Both the position numbers and the translations under genes were made by a program. Positions 54,958 to 64,000 of a stretch of DNA of 64,000 nucleotides are shown one piece after another. Under the pieces are notes generated by a model. That model did not search any database and was not told where the DNA came from. It saw nothing but the letters and a program-made list of their open reading frames with translations. Where the stretch lies: NCBI GenBank assembly GCA_051530055.1, contig CM121342.1, forward strand, positions 868,001 to 932,000. Reading direction: 5' to 3'. The DNA comes from Neoechinorhynchus agilis. Lineage: Eukaryota > Acanthocephala. Positions within the stretch are counted from its first letter, which is position 1; each line of letters opens with the position of its first letter.

Positions 54958-57642
54958 CTGTTCGTCCATCCGGTTGCTTGCATGTACACTCACCCGGCGG
55001 TCCTTTTTCACCTTTCCTACCCGGTAGACCTCGTGGACCTTCAAGCCCGTCCATACCAGGTATGCCCGGCATTCCCACGTAGCCAATTTCACCAGGAATC
55101 CCGGGCGCTCCCGGTTCACCTAAATTTCGATACTTGCTACGATTATAAGGAGCTACTAAACATACCTGGCATGCCTTGCGGTCCGGGCTCACCTCGTGGA
55201 CCACGAATCGTCTTTCCAGCGGCGCCTGCTTCTCCTTTAAACTTGTATACCCATTCGCCGAATTTAGCTTTTAAGTATACATTCAAAACGGTAAAAACAA
55301 TAGATCAGTAAAAGATGGATACCGTTCATTATCTCAATAATCAATTTTTCAATCTCTTCTTGAGTTGGCTTTGGTCCCTGAATTTTTTCAATTATTTATT
55401 CTCCCCTGGTGATTAGAATAGTATCTCACCGGAAAGCCCTGTTGTCCTGGCATCCCAGGAGGGCCTCGTGGACCTTGATTTCCTTCCGGGCCAACTGGAC
55501 CTTCTACTCCAGGCATTCCGGGTGGTCCATGCAGCCCCGGTAATCCCTGATCGCCTGGTGATCCATTATAACCGTTCTATAACACATACGATTAAGTACA
55601 TTCCATCATTTTAAATACTACCTTTCCCGGCACACCTCGTGGACCACGATCGCCCTAAAAAGTAAGCATTGACTTCTTAGAGAACAATGATGACGGATAC
55701 CTTAGGTCCTCGTTGCCCACTGTCACCTTTCAAAATTTGGCATTCTCCAGGGGGTCCCTATTTTAATTGTAAACGTAATTTTTAACAGTTCAAGTATTTA
55801 CCACTGGTCCAGGTAAACCTTGAGGTCCAGGTCTTCCCTGAAAAAGAAAAATGATTAATATATGAACATGAAGCTAGCGCATTGATTAATTTGTGAGTAT
55901 GGGCATGTGAATCGTTTGTCAGATACATCACTTGTCATGTATTTAGGCATTGATTCACATGCTCATATCCTCACAAAACAAAATTTCTAGCATGTACAAT
56001 TTAAACGCACCGCTTCTCCGAATGTACCAGGTAGGCCTTGTTGTCCTTGCTTTCCGTCCATTCCTCTTTCACCCTAATGATTTATGAACACAGAGTGGAT
56101 TTTATCGATTAAACTGTTGATACAGCGAGTCGTTCCCGGATTTTATTTTAATTGACGCGAAATTTCAATAGGGTATTTTTAGGATTCATTTCAAAATTTG
56201 CTTTAGAAAAAAATGTTTGAACTCTTTTTAAAAACATATAATCATTTTTTGATTTACTATGAGCATAGAGAATCGCTCGGGCTGAAGTATGCTGGAAAAA
56301 TTAAAAAGCAAGTGATAAAATGTAGAATTTTAAAATTAAATACTAATAATGATCTTTGATTTTCCGAAACAGACTCGCGGGTGTATATCGGAATTAGCAT
56401 TTACCCGCAGTCCTCTTTCGCCAGGAAGACCAGGTTGTCCGTCGAGACCACGCTCGCCTTTTTCACCCTTTTTCAAAAGGCCATATTGTAAAAAGAAAAA
56501 TATTAATATGGAGCCATTACCTTCGTTCCTTTTATCCCTCTTGGTCCATCAGGACCCGTTGCACCTCTCTCACCCTGCAAAAAGACGTCGTAGATGTTAA
56601 ACGCTTAAAGTGCGAATAAAAGAGCATTCATTATTTAATTAAGAATTACATCGAAGTGCACCTGGAGTTGTGGTGATCACAATCCAGAATGAACCATATT
56701 TTATCGAGTCATCTGAAAAGGTTTTAGTTTTTTTATTGTATGGCTCGGCTACGCAGGATCGCCAATCCCTAAGTTCGGGGACCTTATGTCCGCTCGTACC
56801 CAATGACTGATGAGGCGAGGCTTCCTTCTTCGAAATATCACAATAAAATATGTTTTATCATGCGATTATGATCACCACAACTACAACTATTTTATCAGCA
56901 TGATTAACAAACATAACAGCTCTTAAATAGATAAATCGAAGAACTCACTTTTATCCCACTGAGACCAGGTAACCCATCCATGCCGGGATCACCTTTTTGA
57001 CCGGGTGGACCCTTAATTTCAAACAATTAATTAGTATCTTAAGCGAAAAAGCGAGATTTACCATTGGTCCCGCATGAGAGAATTCCATAAATGGACCCTA
57101 GAGGAAATGAAAAGTTAAATAGTTTCCGTGCAAAAACCGATACTGACCATTGCTCCATCCTCATATTGGATTCCCGGCAATCCCTGTGGTCCGGGTTCGC
57201 CTCTCATTCCTTTTTGTCCTTTGTTACAACAAGGCTGATTTTGTCGATTTTTCACGTGTTGCTTACTGTCATCATTTTGATAAGGCTGAAGAGGAAATGG
57301 GGTTATATGCGATTATTTCTTAATGTGTTTAGCTGACAAAAAAAGGTTCACTGGCCTCACCTTTAACCCACGGGACTTTTTAAAAAGACTGGCATTGTCC
57401 AAGCAATGCAACTTTGGAGTCGATCTTCGTGAAACAGAACGCGATTGTTCCCTGACGCAACTGTCACTTGTGACTCCGGCGTGACTTGGATTATAATGTG
57501 ATTTACAGGAGGCAGGGGAGGGAACATCAGCTCGACGCACGAACCGCTCAATATGAGTACTGATCAGTGACAGTAAGCATAATATTACTATTGAGCATTG
57601 CACTATCAATGAGAATTTACGAAGAAAACGGAGCTGAGGCAT
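54958..57642 (-). CDS. interrupted collagen, transmembrane-type N-terminus, many short exons
   Basis: A first recognisable exon (57642-57361) reads [17 protein letters not shown], then a hydrophobic stretch, then RFVRRAD (possible furin site). It is spliced (GTGAGG donor) to 57285-57148 encoding [17 protein letters not shown]. Further Gly-X-Y exons follow down to [16 protein letters not shown], separated by introns mostly of 45-60 nt (some larger, holding palindromes), and the last seen donor is at 54958, so the gene continues leftwards. Collagens with many short Gly-X-Y blocks and imperfections are non-fibrillar. It could be a membrane collagen (type XIII/XXV-like) or part of a FACIT-like gene with the LamG-type exons upstream at 58699-59513. 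Which is right cannot be fixed from sequence alone. Extracellular matrix or cell-surface role. Confidence 0.8.
55890..55977. repeat. palindrome inside a collagen intron
   Basis: TTTGTGAGTATGGGCATGTG at 55890 pairs with CACATGCTCATATCCTCACA near 55957-55974, arms about 24 bp and loop about 38 bp. Confidence 0.75.
56667..56881. repeat. inverted-repeat element in a collagen intron, with hammerhead-like core
   Basis: GTTGTGGTGATCACAATC at 56667-56684 pairs with GATTATGATCACCACAAC at 56864-56881. Between them the plus strand has CTGATGA (56807-56813), a purine/pyrimidine stem II (GGCGAGG with CTTCTTC, one mismatch) and GAAATATC (56832-56839), the two halves of a hammerhead core in the right order. 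Stem I is not convincing, so it may be a decayed copy. Confidence 0.5.
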
Positions 57643-57730
57643 CTGCGCTCGGTGCTTGCCGTTGAATCATGATAGTGAGGATATGATTGGCATTCGGCTC
57701 ATTATATATGTCCCGATGATTCTGAAGGAG

Positions 57731-58072
57731 TCAAGACATTTTTCTGGAAACAATGCAAACTCCTCCAAGAATACGCTCCCGTTTTTTTGTATGTACACAT
57801 GAACGCCGAGTGGCATCAACTCCACAACCACCAGCACCACTAACATCGCGTATCAACGTCAAAAAGTAGGCAGCAAACCGAGCACACGTTCGATTTGATC
57901 CATAAATGAGACAATTATTGTCAGTGCATTCTTGTGTGACAGATTTATCAGAATCACCCGTCAATGATAGCTCCGGTATGTAAAGAAAAATTCTCTTAGA
58001 GAGGCACTTTATGTGCATGCACAAGTGCACCTCGAAGTGAGTTTCCGCTCCCAAGAGGTATTCCCAGTGCAA
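57731..58072 (-). CDS. possible exon, cysteine-bearing, unassigned
   Basis: A frame beginning just after an acceptor-like CTTTATCCAAG at 58083 reads FELHWEYLLGAETHFEV, then LTGDSDKSVTQECTDNNC, NRTCARFAAYFLTLI and ends in a stop at 57731. It lies in phase 0 after the LamG-type exons upstream, so it could be their 3' exon, or an independent gene. No family recognised. Confidence 0.3.
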   Translation of the reverse strand: MHWEYLLGAETHFEVHLCMHIKCLSKRIFLYIPELSLTGDSDKSVTQECTDNNCLIYGSNRTCARFAAYFLTLIRDVSGAGGCGVDATRRSCVHTKKRERILGGVCIVSRKMS

Positions 58073-58698
58073 CTCAAACTTGGATAAAGTAGTAAAAATA
58101 AACGTTTAGAATGACAATGTCGCTCAGGAGCGAAATTCGGGACATGGTGTTATAGGCGTTGTGGATCCCGGCATTTGCCAAAAAAGATGAATGTTTAGTT
58201 TTCATGTTAGGTTTTCAAGAAAGTATAATTTATTTAAAATATTATATTATGCGGAATTTCTTATAACCAAAAATCTAACGACTTAAACTTTCTAATTGCA
58301 ACCTAATAAACCCACAAAAGTCGATAAATCACAATTCGTATATGTATGAGCAAGAGCTTTTTGATTCGAACTTCGAAAAGCTTACGGAATAAATGTTGTA
58401 GTAAAACACGAACCGTGAATTTAGAACGATCTTGCTTTAGATGCAAATCGATCTTTGTCATAAAGAAGTAAAAATTCCATCTCTAGAAAAAAGTCGTTGG
58501 AGAAAAAAATATAGATTAGTTCAATCGAATACGCGTATATGATTAGGCTCAAAACTAATCCAGCGAAAAAATACTTTTGCGCCGGATAAATTATCTTAAT
58601 TTCTCAAACCATTAATTTCAACCTAGAAGCATTCCGAATCAAAGAATAAACATTCTGATCATTAGATTCGAAAAATAAGAAAATCGGATTAAACTTAC

Positions 58699-59513
58699 AA
58701 TGGTCCTTTCCAAAATACTTTTCGTTTTCCTGCCACAATTGCTGACCGCTTCAGAGTAATTGCAGAATAATTCAATATCTTGAATACCAATCTAGTTCGT
58801 CGTAAAGTTTAAAAATTAAAAACAATTTTTTAACTCACTTGATCATTCCAATCAGTTAGCTCGGCTAAAAAGAGACTAGTTTTCCTTCCTCCCAGTGTTT
58901 TGCGCAACCATCTTAGACTGTGAGCAGTTGCTACGGAACAATCAATAAGAACTACAATCCTTTTCCTCGAGATGACAATAGCGACTAAATGCCACTTATT
59001 ATCCCATATCTTGAATGTGTTTTAAAAAGGAAAGATTTAAACGAGAAAGCGAGTAAGTACCTGCGAAGTGTTACCAAGAGTAACTTGTTGGATGCCATGA
59101 ACGAGTTTGGAAGCTAAATATCTAATGACAATTTTATGGTCGGTACCATTCAGAACGATTTGGAGAAGCGTTCGCCCCTTTCGGATCATTGTGATCAACT
59201 TTACAGTCTCGTTTTGACTTAATAGAATTTTTGCGCGAATAGAAAATGGAGGATGGAGTTCCTCAATCTCAAACATCCTTTGTGCTATCGAGGACGCAGA
59301 TGGAGCGTTGGTTGATCTCGTCGTTGGAATAATCCCTGAGAAGTGGAGAAGATCTTTTTTTGAAGGTGTAGCTGCAGGTCTCTATAATCTAAATACACTT
59401 ACCAAAAGATCCGGACAAGGATCCGCAGTTTATTTTATTATTAGAAAGATTAAATTCCGCTTCAGTGTTCTGAAACGGAGGCGAGCTTCTCGTCTGTAGT
59501 TGATCCACATATT
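58699..59513 (-). CDS. thrombospondin-N/laminin-G-like exons, collagen-type NC domain
   Basis: Four phase-compatible exons: 59403-59513 (YVDQLQTRSSPPFQNTEA), 59061-59335 (TTRSTNAPSASSIAQRMF, then FSIRAKILLSQNETVKL), 58839-59009 (IWDNKWHLVAIVISRKRI with LIDCSVATA) and 58699-58791 (IGIQDIELFCNYSEAVSNC). The FSIRAKI, DNKWHLVAI, and IDC...IQDIELFCNYSEA signposts match the TSPN/LamG domain that begins FACIT and type V/XI collagens (DGKWHKLALSV...YVDC). It therefore probably forms the N-terminal domain of the collagen gene that follows on the same strand, but I could not trace the splice path across 57.7-58.7 kb. The first exon (signal peptide) was not found with certainty; a leader-like MISIEVRLFSTTAMVI lies near 59690. 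Confidence 0.6.
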
Positions 59514-59699
59514 CTGTTATTTATTAAAACGTATTGATTTTTTAATTAAAAAATACCTGATCGTGTTGATAATTCGCCGAGTCTATGCGGTTTTTTTTGA
59601 AAGTAAAAAATTGAAGAAATTACTTACGCTATCATGATCACCATCGCTGTTGTCGAGAATAGTCGTACTTCAATGGATATCATTTGGTTTTTGTTGGAA

Positions 59700-62540
59700 T
59701 AGAAGAACGGTAAAAATAGGTGTTATCCTAAAAGGAGCATTTCGAGAATCAATGCCTTTAGTCTTAACAGTGTCAACATATTGAGGTACTATTGGGATCA
59801 CTCTTTCAATACCCGGGTGCCCCCACAAAAACAAAGCTCACTCCATGATGCCTCTGGGACTCCGTTTAGAAGGAGTATGCAGCTGACAGATGATGATAAA
59901 ATCAAACATTCTCTAATATAAATACCGTCTCAATGTGCCCATTCAGTTTTCTGCAAAGAAAATCACAAAAAAGACACTTAGCGCGTGATTGTCTTCGGCG
60001 TCGGAAAGGTAGAACGCTGTCAAGTGCTCGTCCCCGATTTTGTTCAGACATTTGTATTCACAAAAGACACATTTTTAAAGACTATTAAAAGTGGATGATC
60101 TTTAAGCGATTGAGCCATTATGATCACGCAGAGTTTGCGCTATAAATATAATATTAGCTCGAAAACGACAACTGTCCTACCAAATTCATTATATTGTAAA
60201 ATAAAGGGTTGCGGCGAAAACGCCGAATTTTACCAAAATCATAATGATCAAGAATAATTATGTAGTTGATAAACGGACTTAAAATCGAGCAAAAACACGA
60301 TTTTATAAGTATATTTTTACCAATTAATTTATAACACGAAGAAAATCTTTATTAACTGATGAATGATGTCTCATCATCCATAAGGTTGTTCTGCTTAGGA
60401 AAATAATCAGATTTAAATTGCCGAAAATCATACCCATGAATTTAAAGCGTCAAATGGAAATATAGATGAAGATCGCGATATGGATTAAAAAATCAATCTA
60501 GTATATAGTTGAAAAGAGCAATTTAATATAAGCTTGGAATTAAGATACCGATAGTTACAAATACCAGGACGCCCGAGATTCATAACAAAACCTTTACCAC
60601 ATACAACCTTCAAATGTAGGACTTATTCAAAAACTATGATCAACCGACTTTCTAAGCGCACTTTGTCAATTGCTGAATTATCGTACCTGATGTTTTAAAA
60701 GCATTAATACAATAAAGCATTGATATCTTCTTAAAAAATTAAATATATAATGACTTTGATTTTTAAAATTAATTTTTGAAAGAAATTTCTATGCAGCTGT
60801 CGCTAAAAATACAGCTAAATATCAGTTCGTGTTTTTATATTTTACATTCTGGGGATTTTCCAAACCTATTCGTAAAATTTGATGTATGTAATTCATGGAA
60901 CGAAAAGGAATCTAAATTTGGAAGGAAAATGTTTTTGATCCGGTTGGATGGACCGCTTTGCCTCAATAACTTATGGGATTTTTTGCTTATTTCTGTAGAC
61001 GTCTAGTTCGATCAGACGTCTTCAGAAGATTGCATTTACATGTAGCATTCCGATCTTTAAAAATGCCAATAGTCTGAGTTGCAATTAAAAAATAAGATTT
61101 TGCCTTTTCTTCGGCGAAATGAGGTATAGTCTCACTATGTAGGAACTGCTGCTTAACCAAACAAAGGTTTATCTCCGCTTCAAATAATAAAAGCTTTGCA
61201 CATTCTAAGTTGAGAAAATCGTAAATAAATAACCAGGTATTTTTTGTAAAAAAGTGCATTTAATTCGAGAACTGCTCGAAGTTCACGGAAATCCACAGAA
61301 TTATTTCCATTTTATAAATAAATCCAACTATAGAACGCTGGTTAAAATTACAAATTTAATAATATTTTTATCTAATTTAAAGAGGTACTCATATTAGTGG
61401 TCACTAACGAAATTTTGCTTTTAATAAAAAAAAGTAATTTTGCAAAAAACGTTGTAAAGATCTAGGAAAATCTTAATTACCGAGTACTTTTATCTACTCC
61501 TCGACGAGTGTTCACATTTTCAATCATGAAGAACAAAAGTTCGTCGGTAAAAGCGACATAAATGATGTGCCATTAAATGCATGCTGTAAAGTCAAGGCAA
61601 ACTTTTATAATTTATGAATAATTCCAAAGTAAAATCTTAAATTCGCACAAAAAAAACACTGAATTGAAAGCAACATTGCGGATCTTTATGGAAAAAGCAC
61701 ACTGCGAGAACCAGTATGAAAATTTTCCGAACAAAAGGGATTCATCTAAAAATTCACATTTGGTAAATTGTCTATTGCACATTTGTCCGGAAAACGGTAA
61801 AAACGTAGGTTTGCAAAACGACGATTAACTTCCGTAAACGCCATCCAAGAGTTTGCCTATGACTTGAATATTGGTAATTAAGTTTCACCTCATATCAGAC
61901 TTTGAAGATTATCAAAAACGGCAATTTTTGTAGCAGAAAAAAAATTACCAAGCAGTGATGGGAGCTGCTGACGAACTAGAGATCTATTTTAACCACTGAT
62001 GTTCGTCATAGAATAAAACGTTTAATTGTATTATTAGTCAATACTTGCGACTCAATAATTGGAATGATCTTAAATGGGAAATGTATACGAGGCATCGGAA
62101 TGACTTATACCTTTTACGATATAGCAATTAATTTCGATATTTTGTTAAAAGCAAAGTCAGTGATGTACGATTTGGATGTTTATTGTGATGCAAGCCATTT
62201 GCCAGTTTAATCCATCGAAATATTACATTTGAAGTGTTTAGGACTTTTATTATTTTTAAGCACAAAACAGGATTTATTTTGACTTATTTGCGAAAAATCA
62301 AATTCCTCTTTGAATACATTCATAGAGCTTGGACGATGGAACCAGTTAAAATTTAATTTCTTGTGAATAATAAGTGTTTTAACTTCAGCATCATTTTTAT
62401 AGATGAAAATTTCGCCCTTTCGACCGTATTTTATTGATCGAAATAGTTTTTGTTCGTTTATTTTCGCTAATATGACTGAGATTTCCGCATCAAATCCATT
62501 GAATGGATTAGAAATATTATTTAGGTCTTCAACCGGTTAT
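59700..62540. other. long intergenic stretch, no gene identified
   Basis: About 2.8 kb of AT-rich DNA. Frames at 60776-61006 (plus) and 60987-61259 (minus) have no recognised domain. At 60998-61020 the strand carries a hairpin with TAGACGTC/GACGTCTA arms, in the style of retroelement tails. Confidence 0.45.
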
Positions 62541-62551
62541 TAATTTTTTAT

Positions 62552-62595
62552 CAAAGACGTTTCGAACCTCGTCTGGTTCACCGTCAGTTCTAAAA
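62552..62595 (-). ncRNA. hammerhead-ribozyme-like motif by a Penelope-like element
   Basis: The minus strand reads TAGAA-CTGACGG, stem II GAACC/GGTTC around AGACGA, then GAAACGTC-TTTG. Stem I pairs TTT with GAA, with one G-U pair. The ACGT of the short stem III is self-complementary, again the dimer-forming type. The core CTGACGG departs from CUGAUGA at two sites, so it is likely a fossil. It lies about 300 bp from the PLE RT piece at 62888-63148 on the same strand. Confidence 0.6.
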
Positions 62596-62887
62596 TACAA
62601 ATGGTTAAATATTTATTCTGCTCTCACACGCGCTTATGGACCAGCTCATTTTTAACCATGATACCTTCCATCGAATTCGAAATTTGTCACGCAAGCGAAC
62701 TCAAGCAGACTCTTTAGATCTGTTCTAGTGTCGATTCTCCCCAATGGAGACACTGTTATAGAGGGAAACAATATCCATTGTACAATTCGTACATTTTTCC
62801 GAGATGTTGATCTCCCTCAGTTTCTCGACGGATTACCTCGAATTTTTCAACTTGGTAGATACTTGTGATGTTGCTTCTGTCAAGCAC

Positions 62888-63148
62888 CTAACCTAGAACG
62901 TTCCCAGATCGTAATTGAAACTGAAAATCATTGATACGATCGGTCTTAGAGGACAGTTTTATTTGTGTATTTTTTGGCAGACCATACGTCTTGGGGATCC
63001 TTGGGTATATCTGTTTATATATTTCCCGGCTTAGCCATCCATTCTCTTTGTCCTGCTCCAGATGCTTTATAAGCTTGTTCGCCACCTTGTTCGAAGACAG
63101 CTTATCTTCATTAGTAAAGATATCTGTGTCTGATAGAATTACACCCAT
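62888..63148 (-). mobile_element. Penelope-like element reverse transcriptase, N-terminal part
   Basis: The minus strand encodes LIKHLEQDKENGWLSREIY and PRIPKTYGLPKNTQIKL, the YGLPK block (RT motif 1) typical of Penelope-like RTs (IPRLYGLPK). It ends near a hammerhead-like motif at 62552. The element is incomplete. Confidence 0.75.
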
Positions 63149-63373
63149 TTTTTGTTTGTAATCCTCTTTTCCACAGTTTTAGGAAAACAATTTCTTTTGT
63201 CATTTGTTTAAGCTCCTGTACTGCTCGACTTTTATGCTTGGACAAGTTGCTACCATGCACTTTATGGCCAATGTCCGATAATTTCGTTTATTAATACACT
63301 GTTGAGAGAGCATTAATTACCTGCGACGTCGCCACATTTTCAACTGTGATTAAACCGATTTTTTACAATTGTT

Positions 63374-64000
63374 ATGGCCGGCGATGAACGGAGTACTGAC
63401 GAGTTCATGGAATATCTCAATCGCCAACATCATTCAATCAAATTAACTATGAATAGGTCCGATGAAAATAGAAGGTTAATGTTTCTAGATGTATTGATTC
63501 AAAAAATGAAACCCGAATTACTACATCGATTTACAGAAAGAAGACCCAAAAAATAATTATATACTTTGGAATAGTGCTCATTGTAAAAGCACAAAAGTTG
63601 GTATAGAAGAGTGCCACACCGAATTTTCAGCAAGTCGGAGGACACCAAAGGTGTGCTTACTTTAGCCCGAGAGCAAGTGGACCGTGCGAAGAACCCCCAC
63701 TCGAACGAAAGAGCCGTGCACCCGAATCGAATTGACCTGCGCATTGGATTGCTCGACATGGGCCCACAAACCGACAGTGGCTAAATGAGATTTCGATGAC
63801 AATCAAGAGAAGCGGTCTGCCAATAAAATGCCTAATTTATTTTCGATTTTCTTTACTCAAAGGAAACCTCATTTTTCGGAAATGCCAGGAAGTAGAAAAG
63901 AAGGCTGTTGTCTACAAAGTTTCGTGTAGCCAATGGAACAGCAATTACTCCGGACAAACAGGCCGGAATCTAAAGACGAGATTGGCGGTACGTAAGCAAC
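63374..64000 (+). mobile_element. Penelope-like element RT end and GIY-YIG endonuclease, runs off the edge
   Basis: An open frame of 60 codons reads ERSTDEFMEYLNRQHHSIK and RRLMFLDVLIQ (RT C-terminal FLDVL block of PLEs). Further on, 63780-64000 encodes NEISMTIKRSGLPIKCLI, then KKAVVYKVSCSQWNSNYSG with QTGRNLKTRL, the GIY-YIG start (VVYKVSC...Y.GQTGR.LKTR). The catalytic Tyr/Arg pattern of GIY-YIG is visible at the edge. A segment at 63600-63780 is more GC-rich than its surroundings and reads in another frame. It points away from the minus-strand PLE piece at 62888. Confidence 0.8.

Noticed and set aside
60998-61050. Hammerhead-type hairpin with TAGACGTC arms
   Set aside because: There is a stem and a nearby CTGAAGA but no GAAA-cleavage pair in the right place.

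Overview
This is an animal genome window, AT-rich and crowded with old mobile elements. Host genes carry very short GT-AG introns (about 42-51 nt wherever I could place both ends). The mix of WASP, ASF1, mitochondrial ribosomal protein mL37, a Ly6-fold surface protein, a non-selenium glutathione peroxidase, a sugar transporter and an interrupted collagen is metazoan. The tiny introns and the gene style suggest an ecdysozoan worm, perhaps an early-branching nematode. The species is inference; no rRNA or spliced-leader gene was found to settle it.

Layout. 1-18.2 kb is a transposon graveyard: a broken Ty3/Gypsy-like fossil (1-1.2 kb), a gag/ORF1-like fossil (1.4-2.6 kb), an RTE-like LINE (2.7-3.7 kb), scraps of a second LINE (6.2, 9.0 and 12.4 kb), and several 5'-truncated copies of a third retroelement whose C-terminus carries a zinc-finger plus PD-type nuclease-like module (8.2, 10.9 and 16.8 kb). 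The one confident host gene here is a Cys-type glutathione peroxidase (13.7-14.3 kb), bracketed by two inverted Penelope-like element tails, each ending in a hammerhead-ribozyme-like motif.

18.2-30 kb holds an intronless sugar transporter with a TATA box (20.5-22.0 kb), another copy of the nuclease-module retroelement (23-24.8 kb), a disordered acidic protein with several SUMO-type motifs and a 27-bp minisatellite (25.4-26.5 kb), and histone chaperone ASF1 on the minus strand (28.6-29.3 kb). 31-32.7 kb is a 93-bp satellite array with a four-unit higher-order repeat.

33-64 kb is more genic: mL37, a Ly6/three-finger GPI-type protein, an unknown 221-aa protein, WASP with WH1, CRIB, polyproline, two WH2 motifs and an acidic tail (43.3-45.1 kb), a two-exon unknown, a polyQ protein, a BAG1-like ubiquitin-fold protein, a protein with TQT-type dynein light chain motifs, and a collagen made of many short Gly-X-Y exons, with thrombospondin-N/laminin-G-like exons just upstream on the same strand. 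The right edge carries two Penelope-like pieces pointing away from each other, one with a GIY-YIG endonuclease.

The recurring theme is structured RNA and foldback DNA: at least seven sites carry hammerhead-like cores linked to Penelope-like tails or palindromes, and many short foldback elements lie between or inside genes. The host genes look like independent housekeeping and surface genes, not an operon.
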